From positions 868,001 through 932,000 of the forward strand of contig VXBP01000349.1 of NCBI GenBank assembly GCA_013400115.1: a DNA stretch of 64,000 nucleotides, in the 5' to 3' direction. The notes below the pieces were generated by a model. The model worked only from the letters and a program-made list of their open reading frames with translations, was not told the origin of the DNA and made no database searches. Shown piece by piece: positions 25,901-37,900 of the stretch. This stretch comes from Rhinopomastus cyanomelas. Lineage: Eukaryota > Chordata > Aves > Bucerotiformes > Rhinopomastidae. Position 1 is the first letter of the stretch. Each line of letters begins with the position of its first letter. A program made the position numbers and the translations under genes.

Positions 25901-28900
25901 GGGCTGGGGAAAGGGAACGAGAGAACTGAAAAACAACAGCAGGTGAAGTAAAAGAAGTTGATGAATCACAGAGCATCCTTTCCCCCAGTTAACAAGAACT
26001 GGTTTTTCACCAGGAGATAGGAAGAACTGGAAGGGCAGATGAGTTCTGAGCACAACCGAGACCATTCTGCACACAAAATACATTGATCCATGAATTCCAA
26101 CAATTATTTTGCATTTGAAATGTAAATAAGTACCTGAGTGAGAGCTCTCAGCACCAGTTCTTGACTCAGCTGAGGACATTTTGGCTCCTGGCTTTAAATA
26201 AGGTACATAATACATGTCAGAGCTTCCTGAGGGTTTGTAAGGAAGCAGTAAGGGCTGATCTGTGGGATGAAAGACAAAGCAATTAAAGTCAGATTTTAAT
26301 CCTTTAATGGAATCATTTAGGTTGGAAATTAAAGTTGAGTCCAACCATTAATCCAGCTGTTTCAAGGCCACCACTAAACTATGACCCCAAGGCCCAGATC
26401 TACACTTGAAGATATATCAACAAGACGGGACACAAGGAGACTGTGGAAGATGTTCACTGGGGTAATCTAGAGAAGTACCCTTCTCTTTAGGAAAATAAAC
26501 TAATGAATTACATACACAATAATCACAGTTTAATCATTTATTGTCCATCCAATGGGTGGAAGGTTGACTGTTGCTTAGCTCAAAAAATAAATCTGACTTT
26601 CCTATTCAAAATGAAATTTGTGACTAGGGTAATAAAGACCAAATTGAAAAAACCCACTTCACATTCTCACCAGCTCCCAGCGGACCCATGTTTAACGAAA
26701 TCATTCTAAATGAGCCCAGCTATGTCTCAAGGCAGAAAACATTTCTGTACCAGACTTGTACATAACAAATACGGTTCCAGACAAACCTGAACTGAATCAC
26801 AACTGCATGGACACAATTCCCAACCAGAAGACTGCAAAGCCCAATAAAAAAGGGTTGGGTTATTTTCCCATACGAGCAGCTTGAAATACCAAAAATACCT
26901 CAATAATGTAATTTCTACCAAATAAACTGCGTTTGTTTTTTAATACCTATAAATATCTCAAACTTGCATGGTACCAAACAGACTCGTGGGGTTGGAAGGG
27001 ATGTATGAGGATCACCCAGTCCAACCCCCTGCTCCAGGAGGGTCAGCCAGGAGAGTCTGGAACATCTGCAGAGCAGGAGACTCCACAATCTCTCTGGGCA
27101 GCCTGGGCCACGGCTCTGCCACCCTCACGGCAAACAAGGTTCTTCTCATGGAACTTCAGATGGAGCTTCCTAGTTTCCAGATGGTGCCCCTTGTCCAGTG
27201 ACTGGGCACCACTGACCAGAGTCTGGCCCTATCCTCCTGCCCCCGCTCTGTAACTGTTGCTCAGCATTGATCAGATCCCTCTCAGACTGTACTGCTCCAG
27301 CTGAGCAGCCTCAGGGCTCTCAGCCTTTCCTGGGCACAGAGATGCTCCAGTCCACTCCTTACCCTTGTAGCCTCTGCTGGACTTTATCCAGTAGCTCCTT
27401 GTGTCTCTTGACCTGGAGACCCAGAACTGGACCCAGTGATCCAGACGTGGCCTCACCAGGGCAGAGACGACATGAAGGAGAACCTCCTTTGACCTGCTGG
27501 TCACTCTGTGAAAGCACCCCAGGAAACCACTGGCCTTTTGGGCTAGAAGAACACATTGCTGGCTCATAGAGAACTTGTCCACTAGCAGTCCTATGTCCTT
27601 CTCCCAAGATCTGTCTCCCAGCAGCTCAACCCTCAACCTGCAGCCTGCCCAGGTCTCACTGAACAGCATCACAGCCTCATGGCATGTCAGCCACTGCTCC
27701 CAGTTTTGTACCATCTGCAAACTGGCTGAGGGTACGTTCCACTCAACTTGAACAGGTGAAAGCCCACATACACATATAAAACAGCAGCTTGCTCACCCCT
27801 CTGCCTTGGGAAAGAGGAAACCTTGTTAACAGATGAAGCTGTAGAGTGTGGAAGCCCATGTGATTTCTGGAGCAATGACTGGTGGACGATGGCATTTTCA
27901 CCACCTTGTGAATTAACATAAATTTCTGCTGAAAAGGTTATTTTCTCAGGACTTTCTGTTGTTATCTGAGTAGAGGCATCAGAAGTGCTTTTCCCAGGTT
28001 TTGCAACAACCACAGAGTTGCTGATATTCTTCAGACTGCCTGGACCCAAGGCAGTGATTTGTGGTCTCTCAGTGCTCTGCAGAGGCAGCTCTTGCTCTGC
28101 TGTGCCTGTAACAGGGGAAGCCACTAAGCAGGGACCTGCTGAAGACAGTGGCACTGGGAATGATGGAAATTGTTGACTTTCGGGAACAAGGCCATAAGAT
28201 GATGATTTGGAAACAGCTTCTCTCGAAGTCTCTGGAGCTTTTATTTCAGGTTTACCCCGTGGTCTCATCTCAGTTTCAGTATTCACGGCGCTGTGCAGCT
28301 TTGAGTTATCACGCTTTGAAGAAAGTGTTATGTGGACACAGGATAGAACTTTCTTAGTTGGTGATGGAGGAGATACAGACATGGTGGATAAAATCTCACT
28401 TGTAACTGAATGAGAAGAGGTACCAATTTGCTCTCCTGCAGGCTGTTTCTGAATGGAAGGTTCCTCTTTAGAAGGACTTTTCTTCTCCTCTTCCAATAAC
28501 TGCATCTGGCCCTTCAGCAAATCAGTTTGCAGGGCTGGATCTGAACCGTCTAATCTCTCATGGATGTGTCTAGTCAGGCTGCTGTTCTCCTGCTGGTAAG
28601 AGCTCACACGATGGGGTTCATTCAATCTATTAGTTACTTGACTGAATCTTGCATCGCGGTGAAGCCCCATGATCCTGGCACTAGACCTGTTCAAGTCCAT
28701 CACACCTTGAGGTGGAGCATCGGAATGTTTTGCACTGAGGGTCTGTCTTTCGTCAGCATGGATACCTACAGCATCCTGATCTGACAAACAGTCCGTTTCT
28801 TGATAAGCTCCATGTCTCTTACTGTCGGCAGAGATGTGATGAAACCCGCCTTTCTCAGCCGTAAGAGGAATGTCCTTAGACACAGAGCCAGCACACACTG

Positions 28901-31900
28901 AACTTGAAGGAGGAGACACCTTAGATCTTTCCCAGCGTGGTCTGTCATGGCTCTCCTCCTCAGTGCTAGCAGAGTTCGCCTCCAAAGGCGCTATTCCATC
29001 AAGACCATCTCTATTAAGACTAGTGCCGAGAGCCACAGAAGTCACTGGTGACCAGCAGCGTTTTCGAGATGAAAAGGTGATCGAAGTAATTTGCTTAGCA
29101 GTATCTTCAGAAGATCTTTCCACAAACAGCTTCTTCTGCATTGGTAAGTGGATACCTCGGAGCTCAGAAGAAAAGGTAGACTTCACTGCACATGTCTCCC
29201 ATTCTTTCTGCAACGGCTGATGAAGTTCAATCACAGTATCTGTTTGATGTTGACTGGAGGTTGGTGTTTGAACGGTACTCAGAGATTTAAACTGTGTGTC
29301 CTTCAACAGGCAATGATCAGAAGGTTCAGCTCTGCTTGAAGGCAGGGCTTGGTGTAAGCTTGTCTCTAAAAGCTCCATAGTCCTAACGGCCTGTGTCTGT
29401 TTGTCACTTTTGTCACCTTGAACTTCAAAAGGCTCTGCAGCCCATCCCTGCCTGTGGCTAGACTCAGAAGCAGCTTCCAAACCACATTCCCGCAGATCCT
29501 GAAAAACAACAAAGATTTCAAATTGGTTACATGGACAATGTCCCACCCTCCTCAAAAAGTGGAGGGCAGAACCCCAAGAAAAACTACTTGCAGTCAATAA
29601 TCAAGAGTCATCATGAATGAGCAAACATTCATCTGTTAAGGAAACTCAATAAAACTTTGTTTTATTTGAAGTGCCAGCAATTTGTCTAACCTGGTTTGGA
29701 GGCTACAGGAAAACAACAGTAAAAATGTCTTCCTTTCTTTCTCTCAGGAGGCTTCACACAGAGCTGGACATCTGGCACAAACCCAGTGGAATAATGAACA
29801 TTTTTTGAGTGAATATTCACCATCTAAATCCACTAAGTTCAAAGGGATTTAGAGACATGGACATCACCACATTGTTGTGATTTGAGCAATAAATTTATTT
29901 ATTACCCACATAAAATTACAGATCCTCTCAGGCTGGCAGAGACCTCTGCAAGGCTCTAGCCTGACCTCTTGCTCAGAGTAGGGTTTAACCTCAACATGGG
30001 AAGACGTTGCTCAGGGTCTTATCTCATTAAGTTTCAAAAACCTCAAACTTCACTGGATTTCATCTGTGAATTACTGATGAAACCAACCCACCCCACATCT
30101 ACTTCCATTTGTAAGTACCCACATTGTAACCAAATACAGAACATGAAGTTCTGCTGGTTGCTAAGAAATCAGGTGCAGACACACTCTACAACTCTTCTGC
30201 CTCGGACCAGTGTCCAAATTAACCCTATGCTGTCAAAGCACTGGCATTACATGATGGTTTAGGGTTACTGGGACACTTCTGCATCCACCATTTCGCTAGG
30301 CCACAATTACCTACTACGTGCAATGGAACTTGATGGAAAAGGTCTCCCCTTGCAGTCAAGTTGGTTGATTTGGTGCATAAAGCAGAAAATGAAAGGAACT
30401 CCATTACGTGGGAGCAAGTGGGAAGAGAAGAGATGTTTGTTACAAAGCATGAGAAAATATTTAATCAGAAAAGCTTTAATATTCTATATTACACGTGGAA
30501 ATGCCCATTTTCTTCTGAGATAAGAGCTGGAATACAACTTTTCGTTTCCACAGCCACTGCCTGCTGTGACAAGAATTTTAAACATGTCTGAAAATAATCA
30601 GAGCTCTGATGTGCAATTTCAGGTAAATCAAAGAATCTCTTTGGTTGGAAGAGACCTTTAAAATCCTCAAGCCCAACTTTGAAATGATGACTTCTAAGAA
30701 CTTTCCAGATGTTTGCCACAAACACCTTTGGGTTTTTTTTCATCTGGAAAGATGAAGAAGAGAGAAGGTACTGCCAGCAACAGGTTAAGAGAGTCATCAC
30801 AGTAAAATCAAGGAAGTTCACTGTCAGTTGTCTTTGCTCATGACGGTCTTTAAAATAAGTTCTATTTAACACATTTGTGTGACCATACAAATCATCCCAC
30901 ATCTGTACCACCCCCAACCCCAGTATCGAAGCCTCTACATCTAGGGCTTAGCTCTTTGACTACACGTACTCAGGCATCTCTGGATGGATTTTACACACCG
31001 GTATGAAATGCTAAGTCTGAATTTACCTGCCTGGGGTCACTTAGGAAACTGGAACTAATAATTTCTTCCTGTACTAACGCCTGGCCTGGTTTCTTTGCCT
31101 GATTTGACTACCTATCCTCATTTTTGTGATGTTCTCCCATACTGATTGCTTCACTTTGCCCTATAACTCAAGCTCCTTCCCACCATCAAGACATAAAAAG
31201 ACAAACAGCAACACTCAACAGCAACTTATCACAGGTAATAAATCAGGATTACACTAAACCCTCAGAAGCAAAAAGTCCACAGCCTGCTCTCACAGCAAAC
31301 CCACTGAATGGTGTTTGTTGCCTTTCAGCTGCCTGTTAATGATGCAGATCACTAGAGTTAATTAGAAAACTCTCAGGACTGAAATGTCTGGTAGCTGGAA
31401 CTTTCACCTTCCTCTGCCACCTTAAAGCGTGACCCGATTTCTCCACACACCTTCAGCAGACAAAGCACTAAATACACCAGAGAGATAAAAGAGGTTTGCA
31501 GCAAGGGACTCGAGATATTTGCCAAGCAAAGTAGAAATAAATGTTTCTAAATACTCCAACAAGTTCAGATACTCCAACAGCTTATTTCAATTCATTACAA
31601 AACAGGCACATTTGTTGTCTGCAGAGATTTACTGAGATCAGACCAAGTATGATTCCAGCTGGCTTCCCAGCCATGTCTGATCTGAGGGTGGAACTTGCTG
31701 CTGTGAGGCCTGGCTGGGAGAGTTGAGGGGAGAAGAGAAGCTCTGGAAGACCTTAGTGGAGGTCTTCAGGGCTTAAAGTGGCTGATAAGAAATACAGGGA
31801 GGGGATTTTTTACAAGAGCTTGTAGTGACAGGACAAGGGATGATGGTCAAACAAGAAGAGGGAGATTCAGACTAGAGAGGAGAAAGAAACTGTTGATACT

Positions 31901-34900
31901 GAGGGTGCTCAGACCCTGGCTCAGCTTTCCCAGAAGAGTGGTAGAAACCCCATCCCTGGAACCATCCCAGGTCAGGTTGGCAACCAGAGCAGGTTGCAGA
32001 TGTCCCTGCTCACTGCAGGGTGTTGGACTGAATGGGCTTCAAAGGTCCCTTCCAACCCAAACCAGTCTATGATTCTATGATTTCTACTTCCCTACTTTCT
32101 GCACCTGATTAAGGATACAGAGGGATCAAGAGGGTGGGCTGGACAGGCTCTTAATTTCCAAGACTTTTTCCATGGCAGCAAAAGCTTCCTGATTTTTCAT
32201 CTTTGCAGAAACCTACCCAACTGGTATAAGGAAGAAGGAAACTGGAAGAAATGCAAATACCTCTAGATTAAAGAGCCCACTACAAACCAGTGACCAATAC
32301 AACACATTCCCAGTTGCATGCAGAAAGCATATTCCTCTATGAGCACAGACAGCTTTGCAGGCACAACCTCCAGTCATCTTCCTACTGTTGTGTTGATCAA
32401 AAAACCACAACAGATTTTGCCCTGAAAGAAATTAAGGCAACTACTCACCTGACATGCTAACACTTCACCTCCAACAATAACAAGCAGTGGAAATGCCTGT
32501 ACAGATTGTATGAGAAATGAACATTTATGGATGCACTAACTCCAACAGGCATCATGAGGCCAGTCCCACCCCTGACACAGCACACCACAGCACACAGCAT
32601 GCTGGAAAGCAGCTCCCTCTTACATTATGTCACCCCAATTCTGTTTAACAGGTCAGTTTAGTGTCAGAGTTGGTATCATGGTTAGGGAATGCTGGAAAAG
32701 GACAAGAGACAAATAACTACATCAACATCCAAATCATCAGAAAATCACTGAATTACAGCATCACACAATCATTAGGGATTGGAAGGGACCTTGAAAGGTC
32801 ATCCACTCCAATCCCCCTGACACAGCAGGATCACCTAGACCAAGTCACACAGGCGGGTCTTAAACGTCTCCAGTGAAGGAGGCTCCACAACCACCCTGGG
32901 CAGCCTGTTCCAGTGCTCTTGTCACCCTCACTGTGAAGAAGTTGTGAAGAATTGTCCAGACTGCAAAAGAACTTTAAGCTCATTGAGTCCAACCATGAAC
33001 CCAGCTGGCCCAAGGCCACTGCTAAACCATGGCTCTAAGCTCCAGATCTCCATGACTTTGAAACACATCCAGGGATGGCAATTCAACCCCCTCCCTGGGC
33101 AGCCTGTTCCAAGGCCCGATGACCCTTTCTGTAAAGGTCTGTGAAACTACAGGCCATCAGCCTTCTTCAGAGAGAGTTTCTTCAGTGTGGGATCATTTAT
33201 TTCTTATCGGTACCCACACTTCCTTAATTTATGATTAAAAATCACAGTATTTCCACTGCCCTGAGGTGCGTCAAGCAAATCTGAGATAAACGTACGGCAA
33301 TGAATTTGGGGCAGGTAAGATAAAAACCTTAAAACTCCAGGCTATGTTTACTTTTTTCCTCCTGATTGGGACAACTGTACAAATGGCAGAGGACATTTCG
33401 TTAATGGGCTGTTCCCAAGACCATCTCAGCCCTAAGCACGTGTCAGTTCAACGGCTTGAAACTGAAAGCAAGCACAGAAGTTGCTATAAACTCATCTTCC
33501 CAAGGCTTTCACATGTTTTATTGTGCTTGTCATGTGTCAGCTTTCCAAAAAAGATCTGCATGGCATATGATCCACAAGAGACTGTGGAGCAAATTTAGAG
33601 TGGCACCACAGTGAACTTCCTGAAAAAAACAAGTGAGAAAGTACAAGGAGTGGAAAAATACAGCATAGAAGTGGAAGAAAGCATTCTGCAAAGGGGGAAG
33701 GGTCTTTGTTAAGTCAAGAGAGAGGCATTTGGCACCCACAAAAATACAGAATTGGTAATGAGGTCCTTGATTTAGAAGGAGAATTCTTAGGTTTATTATC
33801 TTGAAGACATCCTTGCATTTAACAGCAACTCAAATCCCTTCAATGTCAACCGAGGGACCAAAACAAATATGCAAATGGCACAAGAAGATTAAATTTAGAT
33901 CCACAGAAGCATTTTGGTTTGAAAAAGATCTTTAAACTTGAGTCAAACTGCTCCCCCAGCACTGCCAGGTCCTCACTAAACCATGTCCCTTGGTCCACAT
34001 CTCCACATCTCTGCAACCCCTCCAGGGGCAGGGACTCCACCACTGTCCTGGGCATCCTGGACCAGGCCTGGACAACTATTTTGCCCTTTCACAGAATAAA
34101 TTAGGCCTACCTAAACCTCCCCTGGCACAATCTAAAACTGTTTCTCTCAACCTGTTGCTTATTCCTTGGGATGAGAGACAGACTCCCATCTTGCTACAAC
34201 CTCCTGAAGTCCAGGGAGTTAAGGAGAGCAAGAAGGTCTCCCCTGAGCCTCCTTTTCTCCAGTTTAATCCTCACAGTTACTTCAGCCACTCCTCAAAGCA
34301 ATTGTGCTGGGTGTTGGTGTGACCCAAGTGCAGGACCCACTTTGCTTCAGTGACTCTCAATCCATTGGCCTTAGACCCCTATGTGGAGCCTCTTGACCAT
34401 CCAGCAGATCCACTCTCATGTCTAACTTGGTGTCATCTGCAAAATGATTGAGGTGCCCTTGAGTCCCTCATCCAGACCGTTGGTAAAGATGTTCATGAGA
34501 ACAGGCCCCAGCTCTGAGCCTTGCGAACACTACTGGTGACTGTTGCCAACTGGATTTAACTCCAGTCCCCAGCACTGTTTGGGCTCAGCCATCCAACCAA
34601 TGTTTAACCAAGCAGAGCATAAATCCATTCAAGCCACGAGCAGCCGGTTTCTCCAGGAGAACACTGTGGAAAACGGTGTCAAAGTTTTTTTCTGTGCATA
34701 TGGCCCAGTCACCTCCTCAAACACGGCTTAGCTGAGACTTGAGAAATCCTTGTGATACCTCTTTTTCAGAGCGTCTGTTAGCACATCAGCAGTGACAAAC
34801 AGCCAGCAAACAGATACTCAACTCTCTCCAACGATGGAACAATCTTCAGAAGTTAAAGATCACCCAGCAGATCCCTCCCCAAGCTGTCCCATTCCTTCAC

Positions 34901-37900
34901 TGACCTCTCTTTTACGAGTGTTCGAGCTTCCTAAAGGAAACAATAAAACATCACAGCACTACGCTATCATTTCTGGATTGTCACCTAGAGAGGCAGAGCT
35001 GAAAGTTTTGAAGATAACACTCATCACAAGCCTCCACCAGAAGCACTAAATAAAGATGAACACTCTGACGGAAGAAATGTTTGTTTGACTGTGAGGAACT
35101 GTTTGTCAGTATTTAAAGTTCAGTAAAAGGAAAATATCATTTTCAGGCTCTTTGTTCTATTAGAGTTAGGGCAGCACTAGCTTCACCCTATAAATTCAAC
35201 ACTTTCCATTAAATTTATAGGAGATTATTTATGAACAAAAGAATCTTCTATATTTTTCAGTGACATACTGCTTTGCATGGAGAAGAAAACATATTTAACT
35301 AAAAAGCCACCCAGCTCACCTTCATACTGCAAATTCAAAGCCTAATTTTTTTTTCTCTCAAATTAAAGCCATTGTAAAGCAGAAATATTTTCCAGATCAA
35401 AGCAGAAAGTGTTCTGGTTGACCTAAAGTAATTTTTCTAGGAATTTTGGGTTTGCAAAATTAGGTTGTTTTTCTTCTCTTACTCTACGTTAACACAATTC
35501 ATAGCTGCATCCAAGGAAAACTGGTTGCACTCACTCTGTAAGAAGGTAAATGAGGGACTACACTGTGATCTAACAAAACTGGGGGGGAAAAAGAGCACTG
35601 CAATCTCCAATTTTGAAGCAAATTGTATCTGTAGGTTGTTTTTCCTTTTGTAAGAATTCTCATTATTTATAAAAAGAAATTAAATTATTAATTTCCTTTT
35701 TTTTTTTCCCCACACTCCCCAGTGAAATGTCATCTCCTCCACAAATAACTGAGAAGTCTGACCTGATGATTTCTGGAGCCTTCTTAGAGTCAAGACGCTA
35801 TAAAAAACGACCATGGGCTACTCTTAATTCACTATTTTTCATTCTTACTGCTGCAGCAGTTTTAATTAAAACAAACAAAACCTCATTGCTTCTCCTGGGA
35901 AACAGGCAGCCTAAGAAGCAGAAGAAAAAGGAAAGGGGTGATAGCGCTAAAGGCACTTGTCAGCCAGTCAGTTCTTTTAATCTAAATACTCTTTGAGACT
36001 CTGCCCTTTCTTGGGACATCTGGCAGCACCTAGAAATGGGGACAGAATTAGACTGGACAACAGATGAAGAACATGCAACTTTTGGAGCGAGTCCAGAGGA
36101 GGCCACAAGGATGATCAGAGGACTGGAGCACCTCTGCTATGGGAGCAGGCTGAGGGAACGGGGGCTTTTCAGCTTGGAGAAGAGAAGGCTCCTGGGAGAC
36201 CTTATAGCAGCCTTCCAGTATCTGAAGGGGCTACAAGAGAGCTAGAGAGGGAATTTTTATGAGGGACTCTAGTGACAGGACAAGGTGGATGGTTTCAAGA
36301 TCAAAGAAGGGAGATTTACATTAGATCTCAGGAATAAATTCCTCCCTGTGAGGGTGCTGAGGCACTGGAAGAGGTTGCCCAGGGACATTGTGGCTGCTCT
36401 ATCCCTGGAAGCACTTAAGGCCAGGCTGGATGGTAGTCTGGGCAACCTGGTCTGCTGTGAGGTGTACCTCAGAGGGTTGGGACTGGATGATCTCTGAGGT
36501 CTCTTCCAATCTAAACCATTCTATGATTCTGTGAATGCTGGAAATGGGTCTTTAAAGCCAAACCTGCTCAGAGAAATTAATGTATGATACATCCAGACAG
36601 GAAAGTGTGAACAAGACAACAAACACTCCACTCCAAGTTTGTACAGAAATTCCAGCTGCAAGAGACTGAACGCTCACCTGCCCCAAGCCAACATTAACCA
36701 TGCCAGGAATAATCTTTACACATATTTGCCCAAGCTCTTCTTAAAAATCTATTAACACTCTGTCACCATCCTAACCATTAGAGAAGTTATTCTCTGATAT
36801 GGCTTCCTCGCACTTGCAGTCCATTACCTTTGATACAGCCAGCATGAAGGAGGAACAATTTATTTTTGAAAGGATGCTTCAGGGGATGAGTATCACGCTC
36901 CTTTGCAAACATTTCAGGACACAAGGGGAGTAACTCAACAAACAGTGTTCTTACTTAGACAACTGGAAGCAAACTCCTCCCTCAGGAGAAGCCAATTCAG
37001 AATCATGAGCTGCAGAAGAACCACCACAATAACACCAGTTCTCTCATCACATCGTCACTGACCACATTTCCATCCTTCAGACCATCTGCAGTTTGATTCC
37101 ACCCACCACATCCAAGATACCTCATGCATGTCAAGTCAAAAGCGTTTACCCCCAACTTGAAAAACTGTCACCAGAGCAGCTGGGTTGTACCTTGGCCAGT
37201 GCTGATTTCTTGGCACTCCGAAGCAGCTCTGCCTTTATTTCCTCTACTCTTCGTTGGTCCTCTTCAGTCCAGTCTGCCACAGGTTCCTGAGAGCAGCCAG
37301 GCAGTTTTAGCTTCACCCACACTACACAGAGAACACAAAGCAAAAAGCAGTTTCCTTCTCACTTCCCACATCATGTACAGTAATGGCCTGTTCAGATCAA
37401 ACCTTGAAAATGTATCTTTTCCAGAAAGATCCAGGACTCACCACCTGGTTCTTTTGTATCGTATCTTCCAAACTTCTTAGACCACCATATGCCTAATAGC
37501 TACATGGATAAAACATTTCCTTGTGCCAGTGTTAGGCAAAAGACAGTTTTCAAACTGGGAAAGTCCACTTGTATTCTACCACATAAGATTAGGTTGGACA
37601 TTAGGGAAAACTTAACAGAAAAGGCCATCAGGCTTTGAAACAGGCTGCCCAGGGAAGAGGTTGAAAGACCATCAGGCTTTGAAACAGGCTACCCAGGGAG
37701 GAGGTTGAATGACCATCCCTAGACGTGTTTCAAAGTCATGGAGATCTGGAGCTTAGGGCCATGGTCTAGTGGTAGCCTTGGGACAGTTGAGTAAATAGTT
37801 GGACTCAATGATCTCAAAACAATTCTAACAACTGATCACTTAAGACCCATCCCATTAAGGCTTATAGTTAGTAATATAAGCTAGAGGAGAAAACTCAGAT

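Larger units (their letters stand above)
29499..37190. other. Large ALMS1 intron (7.7 kb)
   Basis: It contains CR1 pieces at 29927-30010, 30630-30720, 31690-32083, 32757-32943, 32944-33140, 33890-34700 and 36070-36533. Stretches 30720-31690 and 34720-36000 look like unique intronic sequence. A T-run lies at about 35697-35709. No coding exon was found; short ORFs have no conserved signature. Confidence 0.65.

Noticed and set aside
27687..27796. Open extension of the 1,702-bp exon
   Set aside because: The frame stays open, but the sequence passes a good GTGAGC donor and then becomes CR1; the phase needed by the next exon is met at 27797.
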